This document shows, in pieces, positions 7,563 to 15,947 of a stretch of DNA of 32,118 bases. Under the pieces are notes generated by a model. It was not told where the DNA came from. It searched no databases and saw only the letters and a list, made by a program, of their open reading frames with translations. Numbering within the stretch: position 1 is the stretch's first letter; every line of letters starts with the position of its first letter. The translations under genes and the position numbers were made by a program. This DNA comes from Candidatus Nomurabacteria bacterium (GTDB taxonomy: Bacteria; Patescibacteriota; Minisyncoccia; Phycocordibacterales; UBA10002): NCBI GenBank assembly GCA_943349725.1, contig CALQZP010000004.1, forward strand, positions 1-32,118, written 5' to 3'.

Positions 7563-8036
7563 CTATCCTGTTCCCCCATCAAGCTCCGGCACCTTCGGAA
7601 TCTTACCGCCATCAATCTGATTATCTAGCTGAAACGTATTGAGGAGAATGTTCACAAATCCCCAAACGGAAAGCATCATAAATACCCCGACCACACCCCA
7701 GAGAATATACTTCTTTGCCTCTTCGCGTTTCTCCTCGTTTGAGGCCTGCGTAATATAGGTAAGGATGCCCCAGATGACCACGAAAACAGCAAGCCCGATA
7801 ATGAAAGGGACGACAGAACTAACGATACCCTGTACTTTTGCCAGAAATCCTGCGATATCACCGCCACCTCCTTGTCCACAATCGTGATTATACCCGGCAT
7901 TAGTAAATTCCTCACTGTCACCACATGGATGACCTGCAAAAGCTACACTTGGGGGAACAACAACGGTGAGTAGGAGCACTCCGAGTGCCACCGTTATCAT
8001 AAGCGATAGGAAGAATACAGGTAATTTTTGCTTCAT
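7563..8036 (-). CDS. Pilin-like two-helix protein 3, Cys-containing N-terminus
   Basis: 157 residues from ATG 8036; a GTG at 8042 is also in frame. A signal peptide ends at VAFAG, followed by HPCGDSEEFTN...HDCGQGGGG, two Cys that could form a disulphide. Helix 1 is VVPFIIGLAVFVVIWGILTYI, loop SNEEKREEAKKYILWG, helix 2 GVVGVFMMLSVWGFVNILLNTF. It ends with a Gly/Pro-rich tail. The AGHPC start is shared with the next copy at 8049-8573, marking a recent duplication pair. Confidence 0.85.
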   Translation of the reverse strand: MKQKLPVFFLSLMITVALGVLLLTVVVPPSVAFAGHPCGDSEEFTNAGYNHDCGQGGGGDIAGFLAKVQGIVSSVVPFIIGLAVFVVIWGILTYITQASNEEKREEAKKYILWGVVGVFMMLSVWGFVNILLNTFQLDNQIDGGKIPKVPELDGGTG

Positions 8037-8048
8037 AGACACGACAGA

Positions 8049-8573
8049 TTAGCTACTAGTTGGGAAAATAGGGCGAACCGACGGGGCGGTTTTATCAAGC
8101 TTTATGGTGTTCCCGAGAATATTGATAAGTCCCCAGATTGAAATCATCACGAACACGAAGATGACGCCCCAGATGATAAACTGCCGTGCCTCGGCTCGCT
8201 TCTCTTCATCGGCAGAGTGCGAGATGTATCCGAACACGCCATAAATAATGAGAAACACGGCGAGTCCAATGAGAAACGGGATAATCGCGTTCAGGATACC
8301 GTTAACGGTATTAAGAAGTCCTCCGAAGGTGGTTATTTCGCCGCCATCTTCGGAAGAATCATAGGACACCGGACTGCCTCCCTGATTGACATACTCTCTT
8401 CTATTTTCGCTCCGGGAAACTTCATTATTGTAGCTATTTTGAATACAATCGTGCCCTTCAATTGGACCGTCACCGTCGCACGGGTGGCCGGCGAACAGAA
8501 AACTCGTAGGGAAGAAGAAAATCCCGAGCAGCAACATAAACCCTATATTCGCCGAAAAAAGTTTCTTAGACAT
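8049..8573 (-). CDS. Pilin-like two-helix protein 4, Cys-containing N-terminus
   Basis: 174 residues, the longest copy. A signal peptide ends at FLFAG, followed by HPCDGDGPIEGHDC (parallel to its neighbour) and a polar insert of about 45 residues rich in Asn, Ser and Glu. Helix 1 is IIPFLIGLAVFLIIYGVFGYI, loop SADEEKRAEARQFIIWG, helix 2 VIFVFVMISIWGLINILGNTI. The gene starts at ATG 8573. It heads the 8049/7563/7181 trio, with 12-13 nt gaps, so those three are likely one transcript. Confidence 0.86.
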   Translation of the reverse strand: MSKKLFSANIGFMLLLGIFFFPTSFLFAGHPCDGDGPIEGHDCIQNSYNNEVSRSENRREYVNQGGSPVSYDSSEDGGEITTFGGLLNTVNGILNAIIPFLIGLAVFLIIYGVFGYISHSADEEKRAEARQFIIWGVIFVFVMISIWGLINILGNTIKLDKTAPSVRPIFPTSS

Positions 8574-8603
8574 AGATTTTCTCTTGATTATTGAACTTCC
8601 ACT

Positions 8604-8740
8604 GTTGGGTCTTATTCCTCCTTTTCTAAAGGAGGTGCCGTCTTCGGCGGAGGATTTAAATCCCTCCCCCTAACGGGTACCCGCCCGACTGAACGACCTC
8701 AGTCGTTCGGGCGGGCCCCCTTTAGGAAAGGGAGAATCCA
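8604..8740. repeat. GC-rich palindromic repeat element copy
   Basis: CCTCCTTTTCTAAAGGAGG, a GCCGTCTTCGGCGGAGGATTT/AAATCCCTCCCCC pair, a CGCCCGACTGAACGACCTCAGTCGTTCGGGCG hairpin (stem CGCCCGA-ACGAC) and CCCCCTTTAGGAAAGGGAG. Next to it (8755-8850) come ATTCGTA words and a CCTCCG...CGGAGG hairpin. No gene is seen in 8574-8859. Confidence 0.65.
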
Positions 8741-8859
8741 GAAAGAGTGCGCTGTTCCTAAATTAGTATTCGTATCTTCTCTTATTCGTAGGTATTAGTA
8801 GATTCGTCTTTATTCGCCCTCCTCCGCTAAAGCTACGGAGGACAAGTATATTGGTTTTA

Positions 8860-9219
8860 CTACCCCAGCAAGCTCGTATGGATAATCATAACAAATCCCC
8901 AGAAAGAAAGCATCATAAAAAGTGCGAGGATACCATAGAGAATGGACATCCGCGCCTTCGCCACCTTCTCGGCGTCACCTGCGTGCGTGATGTAGGTGAA
9001 GATACTCCAGACAATAATGACAAACGCTATGCCGATAAGAAACGGAATAATCACATTCGCAATTCCGGAGAGCTTGTTTACCAGCGTGGTGAAATTGAGG
9101 TCGGTGCTGGTTTCGGTGAAGACGGTAATCGTGGGAGCCTGGGCGGAGGCAAGCAGGGGGAAAGAGAGCAGTAGGTAGAGGGCAGAAAGTAGCAAAGAAG
9201 GTGTCTGTATTTTATTCAT
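8860..9219 (-). CDS. Pilin-like two-helix protein 5
   Basis: 119 residues. A signal peptide ends at LASAQ. Helix 1 is VIIPFLIGIAFVIIVWSIFTYI, loop HAGDAEKVAKARMSILYG, helix 2 ILALFMMLSFWGFVMII. It lacks Cys in the mature part and has a very short C-terminus. The GDAEKVAKAR loop is intermediate between the EEKRAEA and NSEKVSDAR types seen in this array. It stands alone, with repeat DNA upstream of its downstream neighbour. Confidence 0.85.
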   Translation of the reverse strand: MNKIQTPSLLLSALYLLLSFPLLASAQAPTITVFTETSTDLNFTTLVNKLSGIANVIIPFLIGIAFVIIVWSIFTYITHAGDAEKVAKARMSILYGILALFMMLSFWGFVMIIHTSLLG

Positions 9220-9253
9220 AATTCATAATTCTTACTCCATACTTCCTATACCC

Positions 9254-9736
9254 CTAGCACTTCACATCTACCCCAAGCTGTCCGATGGTACCGCAGATGG
9301 CGGCGCGTATGACATAGACGCCGAGAAGCACGAATGCGCCTACGACAATCCAGGTGAGCATTTTCCGCGCATCGCTCACTTTCTCGCTGTTACCCTGCGC
9401 CGTAACGAACTTGAATCCCGCAAAGACGATAAAGAGGACGATGAGCAGTGCTCCATACTGAATGACCACATTGACGATTTCAAGAAAGAAATCGGTGAGG
9501 TTGCCAAACCTTATAGGGTTGCAGAGTTTTCCATCGGGGCAACACGGTATCGGAGGCTGTCCAGTCACCTTATTTGGTTCTGTCCACACTCCAGACGCTT
9601 CAGTACAAACTGCTTCCGCCACTCGTATGACCAAAGACTGCGAAAGGAATGAGGCAAACAGCATTGCAAGAAAGAACACCGCGACGGTGGTACTGCGGGT
9701 GGACGTTACCCATGTGGTTTTTAGTGTATTCAGCAT
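9254..9736 (-). CDS. Pilin-like two-helix protein 6, Cys-rich
   Basis: 160 residues. An N-terminal signal/anchor (about 18-42) is followed by an extracytoplasmic loop with several Cys (AVCTEAS, PIPCCPDGKLCNP). Helix 1 is IVNVVIQYGALLIVLFIVFAGFKFV, loop TAQGNSEKVSDARKMLTW, helix 2 IVVGAFVLLGVYVIRAAICG, and the protein ends GVDVKC. The IVNVVIQYGALLIVLFIVFAGFKFVTAQGN arrangement is typical of the TrbC/VirB2-like group. It starts 5 nt after the 9742-10230 gene stops, so they are translationally linked. Confidence 0.86.
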   Translation of the reverse strand: MLNTLKTTWVTSTRSTTVAVFFLAMLFASFLSQSLVIRVAEAVCTEASGVWTEPNKVTGQPPIPCCPDGKLCNPIRFGNLTDFFLEIVNVVIQYGALLIVLFIVFAGFKFVTAQGNSEKVSDARKMLTWIVVGAFVLLGVYVIRAAICGTIGQLGVDVKC

Positions 9737-9741
9737 ATGTT

Positions 9742-10230
9742 TTACGGGGTGGCTGTCGGTTGCAAAAACGAACGATTTTTCGCCTCGGGGGTAAGAAATG
9801 CGCTCTCCAGTGCGTAGGCAATAAGCCAGGCGGAGAGCATAAAGACGAAGCCGAGAGCGGTCTTGGTGAAGATGGAGTGGGCGTGGCTTATCTTCTCCGC
9901 GGAACCCATTGCGGTAATGTAGAGCAGTCCCGCGTAGGCAAAGCCCATAGTGGCAAAGGTGACACCAGCGATAATCCAGCCGGTAATAAGTCTCTTGGCC
10001 ATAGTAATGACATCACCAAATCCGCAGGGGTTGTCTACGATGTCGTCTCGTCCTGGGGTAATCGCACCTGTCTTGGGATCTTTTGTTACTACATCATCCG
10101 TACCGCACGGAACGTATGAAGCTTGATAGGCGGGTGTTTCGGAGGGTTTGGTTTGTGCAAAAACAAGCGTAGGCGCTACCACGGTAAGTATAGCAAACGA
10201 AGTGAGAGTTGTGAGGAAGAGTCTTTTCAT
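9742..10230 (-). CDS. Pilin-like two-helix protein 7, Cys-containing
   Basis: 162 residues. A signal peptide ends at LVFAQ. A polar region of about 50 residues with two Cys (YVPCGTDD, DNPCGFGD) follows. Helix 1 is LITGWIIAGVTFATMGFAYAGLLYI, loop TAMGSAEKISHAHSIFTKTA, helix 2 GFVFMLSAWLIAYALESAFL. It is the promoter-proximal member of the array on this strand. The SAEKI loop aligns with SEKV in pilin-like 6. Confidence 0.84.
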   Translation of the reverse strand: MKRLFLTTLTSFAILTVVAPTLVFAQTKPSETPAYQASYVPCGTDDVVTKDPKTGAITPGRDDIVDNPCGFGDVITMAKRLITGWIIAGVTFATMGFAYAGLLYITAMGSAEKISHAHSIFTKTALGFVFMLSAWLIAYALESAFLTPEAKNRSFLQPTATP

Positions 10231-10348
10231 GATTATTTACCAATCAACTAATCTGGTACCAATCTGCTAATACCTGCGAATAAGACCACGTTTCGGATTG
10301 GTAGGTATTTGTAGATTGGTGTTCATTCGTAGATTGGTATTTGATTAG
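10231..10348. repeat. AGATTGGT / ACCAATCT word tract
   Basis: Repeats of ACCAATC(A/T) in the left half and GATTGGT in the right half face each other across about 40 nt, so the whole gap can fold on itself. GATTAGTTAG words lie at the right edge. Confidence 0.75.
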
Positions 10349-11614
10349 TTAGCGCAGCGCGCTCTGCAGTTCCGAATTGGCCTTGCTAAGTGCCCGAACC
10401 GTTTCTTCCTTTCCACTTCCCACTGATTCTATCATGGTTTGAAAGATGCCGGCCGATTTCGCAGGGTTCGGGTCAAGAAAACCGCGCGCGCGCGAGGCGG
10501 AATCATACAAAATAGCGCCGACAGTATCGGAAGGTTTATCGCGAAGAAGATTACGGTGCACAGGGGGGAGGTCGTTTTGACTGTGGAGAAAGCCTGATGC
10601 CGAAGGACTCGTGAGAGTCAGGAGTACCTGAAGCGCAACTGACGGGTTACGCACGCCTCTTAGCATAGCGATACCAGTGAGTTTGCCGTAGGTGATGCCG
10701 AGAGAAGCGTTTCGTGGGCGCGGGAGGAGTGCCACATCAAAGTTGAGGTTGGGGTTTTTCTTCTGGAGGTCTTTGTATTCGCTCCCAAAACCAAAGTAGA
10801 CAGCGAGACGGGAGGAGGTAAATTGATTTCGCGATGAGGGAAGCGAGCGATTCCACGAATAAATGGGCTTAAGTGGGTTCGCGAACTCAAGAAAGAAATT
10901 GAGCACCGCTGACGCGCCTCCCTGATTAAGTAATGCCTTGGCAGCGCCCTTCTCGTCAGTGCCCATAATAGTGTTGCCACTTTGGAGAAAGAGCACGGAG
11001 AGAATCTCCTTGGCGGAAACGATATTGCGGTACTCGCCAAGCGCGACAGCGCTCCGCGACAGATTTCCAGTATCGTCCTTTTCACTGATATTCTTCGCGA
11101 GTGTGAGAAATTCGTCCCAGTACTTGGGGGGAGCGGAAATGCCAGCCTCGTCAAACATATCTCTGTTCCAGTACATCACCATTGGGTCAAGCACGAACGG
11201 AAAGGCGTAGATTCCTTTGGGTGCTAGAAAAAGGTCACCTTCCTGCACGAAGGTGTCGCTAAAGATTCGCGCGGAGTAATTTTCATAAGGAATGAGTCTA
11301 ATTTTGTCTCGATAGCGAAGCAAGAGTTCTGCGGGAAGAAGCACCATATCGGGACCCCTACCAACCGCGAGAGCTTCAATGATGGTTTGGTCAAGCTCAC
11401 GCTCGTCAATCTCACGATACACCACGCCTATCTTGTCGCTCCGCTCATAGAAATTCTTGATGAGGTTATTCACCTCTACGCTGGATTCGCTTCCCCAGAT
11501 AGTGAGGTTAACTTTATCCGCATTCTTGTTTGACTTCGTCATCGCCACTGCGAGTAACCCCGCAATGATGAAGAAGCCGAAGATGCCGAGAATGATGGTT
11601 TGGAAGGAATTCAT
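10349..11614 (-). CDS. Membrane-anchored extracellular solute-binding protein (family 1 type)
   Basis: 421 residues. A single N-terminal helix (about 7-25) anchors the protein; there is no lipobox Cys. The rest follows the MalE-like solute-binding fold: NLTIWGSESSVEVNNLI near the start, AVGRGPDMVLLPAELL, then the YAFPFVLDPMVMYWNRDMFDEAGI region (about 137-160) that in this family precedes PP-x-x-WDEFL. No ABC permease or ATPase genes lie beside it, so its partner transporter, if any, is elsewhere. The ligand cannot be predicted from sequence. The upstream region carries AGTAGAAAGTAG words and no good ribosome binding site. Confidence 0.88.
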   Translation of the reverse strand: MNSFQTIILGIFGFFIIAGLLAVAMTKSNKNADKVNLTIWGSESSVEVNNLIKNFYERSDKIGVVYREIDERELDQTIIEALAVGRGPDMVLLPAELLLRYRDKIRLIPYENYSARIFSDTFVQEGDLFLAPKGIYAFPFVLDPMVMYWNRDMFDEAGISAPPKYWDEFLTLAKNISEKDDTGNLSRSAVALGEYRNIVSAKEILSVLFLQSGNTIMGTDEKGAAKALLNQGGASAVLNFFLEFANPLKPIYSWNRSLPSSRNQFTSSRLAVYFGFGSEYKDLQKKNPNLNFDVALLPRPRNASLGITYGKLTGIAMLRGVRNPSVALQVLLTLTSPSASGFLHSQNDLPPVHRNLLRDKPSDTVGAILYDSASRARGFLDPNPAKSAGIFQTMIESVGSGKEETVRALSKANSELQSALR

Positions 11615-11615
11615 A

Positions 11616-11706
11616 GGTGAGAAAGTAGAAAGTAGAAGGTAGACAGTAGAAGGTAGTTAGTAGAATATCACGAAGAGTTAATAGTTAGTAGTTAGTAGTT
11701 AGTAGA
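11616..11706. repeat. GTAGTTAGTAG / AAAGTAGAAG word tract
   Basis: About ten near-copies of GTAGTTAGTAG-like words. The complementary words CTACTTACTACTAGCTACTAACTAC stand at 12094-12124, on the other side of the second four-helix-bundle gene. Confidence 0.8.
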
Positions 11707-11720
11707 ATGCTTGTGGAAAA

Positions 11721-12089
11721 CTAATAGCCGTATTCAGAGTTGCCTATCATTTTATTCAACATTTTTAGGACTTCCGACAGCACACCTTCAGTCGCAGGGT
11801 ATCCCTCTTTTGCCCCAAAAGAGAGACGCTTTGCCGCCTCAAGTTGGGTTTCTAGCTCGGAACCGGAACCAAAGGACATTGTATAAAAATGGCATTTGTC
11901 TTTTCCGGTTTTACGTCGGCTTCCTTCTGCGATGTTAGACGGAATTGAAATAACGGCACGGCGCATTTGACTGGTCAACCCAAAAAGCTCACTTTTAGGA
12001 AAAGAATCGGTCATTCGATAAATCAAAACGACTAAATCCATCGCTTTCTGCCACACAATCAAGTCCTTATAACCGTTATTCTCGTTCAT
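11721..12089 (-). CDS. Four-helix-bundle protein (S23 type) 2
   Basis: 122 residues. It has the classical family start YKDLIVWQKAMDLVVLIYRMTDSFPKSELFGLTSQMRRAVISIPSNIAEGS and the GSGSELETQLEAAKRL helix, so it matches the family better than the copy at 6744-7118. Catalytic activity is not known for the family; DNA or RNA binding has been proposed for relatives. It is flanked by inverted word-repeat tracts, as is the first copy. It lies between the solute-binding protein and a methyltransferase but shares no evident pathway with them. Confidence 0.92.
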   Translation of the reverse strand: MNENNGYKDLIVWQKAMDLVVLIYRMTDSFPKSELFGLTSQMRRAVISIPSNIAEGSRRKTGKDKCHFYTMSFGSGSELETQLEAAKRLSFGAKEGYPATEGVLSEVLKMLNKMIGNSEYGY

Positions 12090-12120
12090 TCTTTGCTACT
12101 TACTACTAGCTACTAACTAC

Positions 12121-12651
12121 TTACTTCTTAAAAAGAAATCCATAATGGTGCGCACCTGCGTCTATCTTCTTCACATAGTTGAACCCACCCCTCTCAAAGA
12201 GCCTCCGTGCTTCGGGTCCGGTAACTACGTGGTCAATATGCGGTCCCATTCCGTGGAACGACTCCGTCCAGTCTATGAGGAGGACCTTGCCCCCCGGCTT
12301 TAGGATTCTTTTTGTCTCGGCTACAAAACCTTCCTTGTCGGCAATCTGAAACAGTACATTTGACGCGACCACAGCATCTACCATTGCGTCTTTGAGGTGT
12401 GTGCCGTTTGTCCGTTCAATATCGCCCCAGAGAGCCTCTATCGTAGCATGTACCCTCTCTTCCTTCGCGTGATTTGCAAGTCTATCAAGGAGATTCTTCT
12501 GTACTTCAATAGCGTACACCTTGCCCTTGTCCCCCACGGCACGAGCGATGAGTATGGAAAGTATGCCTGTGCCGGCACCAAGGTCAGCAACAATGCTTCC
12601 GCTTTGGAGGTCAAACTGGGAGATGGTGTGAGGGGGGTCGGAGAACGGCAT
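12121..12651 (-). CDS. Class I SAM-dependent methyltransferase
   Basis: 176 residues, starting at ATG 12651. Motif I is VADLGAGTGILSILIA (about 21-36) and the acidic end of strand 2 is YAIEVQ. VVASNVLFQIADKEGFVAETKRILKPGGKVLLIDW covers motifs II-III (UbiE-like layout). The last third is short, with VVTGPEARRLFERGGFNYVKKIDAGAHHYGFLFKK closing the sheet. The substrate is unknown; relatives with this layout methylate quinones, small molecules or arsenite, but no diagnostic residues are visible. It probably shares a transcript with the four-helix-bundle gene downstream. Confidence 0.88.
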   Translation of the reverse strand: MPFSDPPHTISQFDLQSGSIVADLGAGTGILSILIARAVGDKGKVYAIEVQKNLLDRLANHAKEERVHATIEALWGDIERTNGTHLKDAMVDAVVASNVLFQIADKEGFVAETKRILKPGGKVLLIDWTESFHGMGPHIDHVVTGPEARRLFERGGFNYVKKIDAGAHHYGFLFKK

Positions 12652-12657
12652 ACAAAT

Positions 12658-12891
12658 AATTTCTAATTACCTAATTTCTAATTCACCTAATAAAATGCCC
12701 AACTACCAATTCCTTAAAGAAAGCCGCAAGATCTTCTACCAGTGGTGAACAACATTGATAATCTCCAAAATCAAGATGAGCCACAAGCAAACGTTAATTT
12801 CCGCAAACCAGCTTTTATCTACATTCATAGCATTGAGTCTTTGAAATTTTATTAGAAATTAGGTGAATTAGAAATTAGAAATTTAGCTTCA
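12658..12891. repeat. AATTAGAAATTAGG word tract pair
   Basis: TTTCTAATTACCTAATTTCTAATTCACC at the left and ATTAGAAATTAGGTGAATTAGAAATTAG at the right edge are near-perfect inverted copies about 150 nt apart. No gene is seen between the methyltransferase and gyrA. Confidence 0.7.
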
Positions 12892-12896
12892 TTATC

Positions 12897-15380
12897 CTAT
12901 AAGCAAGTCAATGAAGCTATGCTGTCTCCTTCTCGCAATTTCATAATCCGCACGCCCTGCGTCTGTCTCCCCAGTGAGGCGATTTCGTTGACGCCCGTGC
13001 GGATGACTTGGCTCTTTTTGGAGATTGCAACCACCTCTTCTTCGGGCGAGGTCACGACATGCGCGGCGATAAGCTGACCTGTCTTTGGGGTAATCTTGGC
13101 TGTTTTGATGCCTGACCCTCCTCGTTTTTGGGTCTTGTATTCCTTAAGCAGAGTTTTTTTGCCGTAACCGTTTTCCATAATCACCAAAAGTTCGGGCCCG
13201 CCCGACCCTACGCCAGCCGTTCGGGCAAGCTTTTCGTCGGTTTTATGAATGATACCGGTACCCACGATAGAATCGCCTTTCTTTAGGCTCATTGCTTTCA
13301 CCCCCGAAGCGCCACGTCCCATCTCACGAATATCGCTTTCTTTGAAGCGGATTGACTGCCCCTTTGAGGTTACGAGTACTGCATCATCTCCCTTCTCCAC
13401 AAATGATGCAGACACCAGCTCGTCGCCCGGGCGGAGTTTAATCGCGAGTAAACCGCTTTTACGCACATCATGAAAAGCAGAGGCGGCCGTTTTCTTACCG
13501 ACCCCCGCCTTCGTGACCATAAGAAGCGAAAGCGAGGAAGATTTCACCGCCTTCGGCATCGGGAGAATAGAGGTTACCTTTTCTTCGGACCCAAGCGCGA
13601 GAAAGTTCATTATGGACTTGCCCTTCGTAGCGCGTCTGCCCTCGGGAATCTCATACATTTTTATTTGGAACGCCTTACCTTTGTCGGTAAAGAAAAGGAA
13701 ATCATTATGGGTCGTACCGGTGATAACGTGGGTCACGAAATCTTCGTCCTTGGTGTCAAGGTCTACCACTCCGACACCACCTCGGCGCTGTTTGCGATAC
13801 TCTTCGGGGTCGGTGCGTTTGATGTAGCCACCCTTCGTGAGCACCAGTACGGCATCTTGGTCGGGAATAAGATCTTCCTCGGAAAATGCTTTGGCTCCGT
13901 GCTTCACGACACGCGTACGGCGGTCGTCTCCGTATTTTTCGTTGATTTCCAAAAGCTCCTTCTTGATAACGGCAAGAATTCTTTTTGGGCTACTCAAAAT
14001 AGATTTGAGCTCTGCGATAAGTGCCTGCACCTCGCGAAGCTCGTCCTCTATTTTCTTGCGCTCAAGTCCTGCGAGCTTCTGAAGACGCATCTCCAAAATC
14101 GCCTGCGCCTGAATCTCGGAAAACCTAAAGGTTTTGATGAGGTTCACTCGTGCCTCGTCCACATCCTTTGATTTCTTGATGAGCTTGATGATTTCGTCTA
14201 TATGGTCAAGCGCCTTCTTGAGACCAAGCAGTATGTGTTCGCGCGCTTCGGCCTGCCGAAGGTCAAAGGCGGTTCGGCGCTTCACCACCTCCTTGCGATG
14301 CAAGATAAATTGCTCAAGGATTCCCTTGAGTGAAAGCGTCTGGGGTACGCCGTGTACGAGCGCAACCACGTTGAAGTGGAACATCTCCTCAAGTTGGGTG
14401 TGTTTATAGAGAAAGTTCAAAATCTTTTCGGGAAAACTGCCCTGTTTGAGATCAATCACCACCCTGACTTCGCGCGTTGACTCGTCCCGAAGCCCCTTGA
14501 TGCCGTCAATCTTTTTCTCCCGAACGAGGTCGGCAATCTGGATAATCATCTCAGCCTTGTTCACGCGATACGGAATGGAGGTGATGATGATTTGATGCTG
14601 TCCGCTTTTATTTTCGATAATTTCGGCGACACCACGTGTCACCACACCGCCCTTTCCTGTCGCGTAAGCATGCTTGAGGTCAGTGGAACCAAACACAAGT
14701 CCACCTGTCGGGAAGTCGGGACCTGTCACAAACTGTAAGAGGTCATCGGTCGTTGCCTCTTCATTGTCTATAAGATGTACCGTTGCGCCGAGAACCTCAC
14801 GAAGGTTGTGCGGGGGAATGTTGGTCGCCATACCGACAGCAATACCGAGTGTGCCGTTGAGGAGAAGATTCGGGACCGTCGCAGGAAGGACGACAGGCTC
14901 CTTGTGCATACCGTCGTAGTTGGGACGAAAATCAACCGTGTCTTTATCAATATCACGAAGAAGCTCGCCAGCAAGACGCGACATCTTGGCCTCGGTGTAA
15001 CGCATCGCGGCAGCCGAATCGCCGTCTAAGCTCCCAAAATTTCCTTGACCGATAACGTGTGGATACCGAAATGAGAAGGTCTGCGCCATCTTCACCATCG
15101 CGTCATACACAGAAATATCACCATGCGGATGGTACTTTCCAAGCACTTCACCGACGACAGTGGCCGACTTTCTCGTCTTCGCGGACGCGGTAAGACCCAT
15201 CACATTCATCGCATAGAGAATACGACGATGCACGGGCTTGAGGCCATCGCGGACATCGGGAAGCGCGCGTGAAGTGATGACGGACATCGCGTAGTCAAGA
15301 TACGACTCCTTCATCTCGGTCGTAATGTTCCGCGCGACTACATTTTGATGTATGGGGATTTTGGGTTCAAGATTCGCCAT
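12897..15380 (-). CDS. gyrA: DNA gyrase subunit A
   Basis: 827 residues, a normal length. With GyrB it forms the A2B2 enzyme that introduces negative supercoils; GyrA carries the DNA-cleavage tyrosine. The winged-helix region has [19 protein letters not shown] and AAMRYTE with catalytic Tyr128. The coiled-coil gate is about 350-480. The C-terminal pinwheel begins after about 490 and contains the GyrA box QRRGGVG at 531-537, which separates GyrA from ParC. A second box-like QKRGGSG occurs near the end. In the quinolone-resistance region the residue equivalent to E. coli Ser83 is Ile89 and Asp87 is kept (Asp93). gyrB is not in the window. Confidence 0.98.
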   Translation of the reverse strand: MANLEPKIPIHQNVVARNITTEMKESYLDYAMSVITSRALPDVRDGLKPVHRRILYAMNVMGLTASAKTRKSATVVGEVLGKYHPHGDISVYDAMVKMAQTFSFRYPHVIGQGNFGSLDGDSAAAMRYTEAKMSRLAGELLRDIDKDTVDFRPNYDGMHKEPVVLPATVPNLLLNGTLGIAVGMATNIPPHNLREVLGATVHLIDNEEATTDDLLQFVTGPDFPTGGLVFGSTDLKHAYATGKGGVVTRGVAEIIENKSGQHQIIITSIPYRVNKAEMIIQIADLVREKKIDGIKGLRDESTREVRVVIDLKQGSFPEKILNFLYKHTQLEEMFHFNVVALVHGVPQTLSLKGILEQFILHRKEVVKRRTAFDLRQAEAREHILLGLKKALDHIDEIIKLIKKSKDVDEARVNLIKTFRFSEIQAQAILEMRLQKLAGLERKKIEDELREVQALIAELKSILSSPKRILAVIKKELLEINEKYGDDRRTRVVKHGAKAFSEEDLIPDQDAVLVLTKGGYIKRTDPEEYRKQRRGGVGVVDLDTKDEDFVTHVITGTTHNDFLFFTDKGKAFQIKMYEIPEGRRATKGKSIMNFLALGSEEKVTSILPMPKAVKSSSLSLLMVTKAGVGKKTAASAFHDVRKSGLLAIKLRPGDELVSASFVEKGDDAVLVTSKGQSIRFKESDIREMGRGASGVKAMSLKKGDSIVGTGIIHKTDEKLARTAGVGSGGPELLVIMENGYGKKTLLKEYKTQKRGGSGIKTAKITPKTGQLIAAHVVTSPEEEVVAISKKSQVIRTGVNEIASLGRQTQGVRIMKLREGDSIASLTCL

Positions 15381-15474
15381 AGAAACACTACTCCACTCTT
15401 ATTCTAGTGGCCTCTATATTACTATATTTGGAAAGTCCGCGCCACCTTTTTCTGCTTTTCTTATTACTCTTGGT

Positions 15475-15789
15475 TTACTCTGAAACGGACTCGCTTTGAG
15501 CTGTCGTGGTTGACGCACTCCTCTCTTTTGAGAACCCTGAAAAGATACCTGCCGCGCTTTGAAGCGTCTCTGCCGTACTGGTAAAGAAGAGGTCTACTCC
15601 CTCGGTAAGCGCCTTAAACGGACCGGCCTCCTCTGTGCCCGACGCGGCTTTTGGAGTGCCTTCAGTAAACGAAAGGTTGACGACCCAGAGAAGAACGATA
15701 ACGCCCGTAAGGGATATTGAAAAGAGAAGTGCGATTTTCTTTCGCGCATTTTCCGGTTTACGTTGAAGTTTATACAGAAGCGAGAGCAT
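15475..15789 (-). CDS. Small single-pass membrane protein
   Basis: 104 residues from ATG 15789. A longer frame reaches 15894, but its first 35 residues (VIPAFAGTRPNGFIRADDKK) are the translation of a REP-like repeat, so the inner start is preferred. A basic N-terminus (KLQRKPENARKK) precedes one membrane helix (about 19-39, ALLFSISLTGVIVLLWVVNL). An external Ser/Thr/Glu-rich tail includes an amphipathic segment (FKALTEGVDLFFTSTAETLQS). It is upstream of gyrA on the same strand, 94 nt away. Function unknown. Confidence 0.68.
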   Translation of the reverse strand: MLSLLYKLQRKPENARKKIALLFSISLTGVIVLLWVVNLSFTEGTPKAASGTEEAGPFKALTEGVDLFFTSTAETLQSAAGIFSGFSKERSASTTTAQSESVSE

Positions 15790-15839
15790 TTTAAAAAAAT
15801 GATGGATTTGCGTATTTCGGACTTTCTTGTCATCCGCCC

Positions 15840-15890
15840 GGATGAATCCATTCGGACGGGTTCCGGCGAAAGCTGGAATGACAGAAAACA
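15840..15890. repeat. REP-like repeat (GGTTCCGGCGAAAGCTGGAATGAC)
   Basis: Same family as 3719-3756. CCGGATGAATCCATTCGG forms an adjoining hairpin. Confidence 0.6.
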
Positions 15891-15904
15891 ACAAAATGCG
15901 TAGG

Positions 15905-15947
15905 TCCTAATTTATTAGAAATTAGGTAATTAGACAATTAGAAATTT
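15905..15947. repeat. ATTAGAAATTAGGTAATTAG word tract
   Basis: Same AATTAG word family as 12658-12891, here just past the stop of the MBL-fold gene. Confidence 0.65.

Noticed and set aside
10349-11614. ABC importer operon
   Set aside because: The solute-binding protein has no permease or ATPase neighbours.
13470-14171. Plus-strand frame of 233 codons
   Set aside because: Shadow of gyrA; no known domain on this strand.
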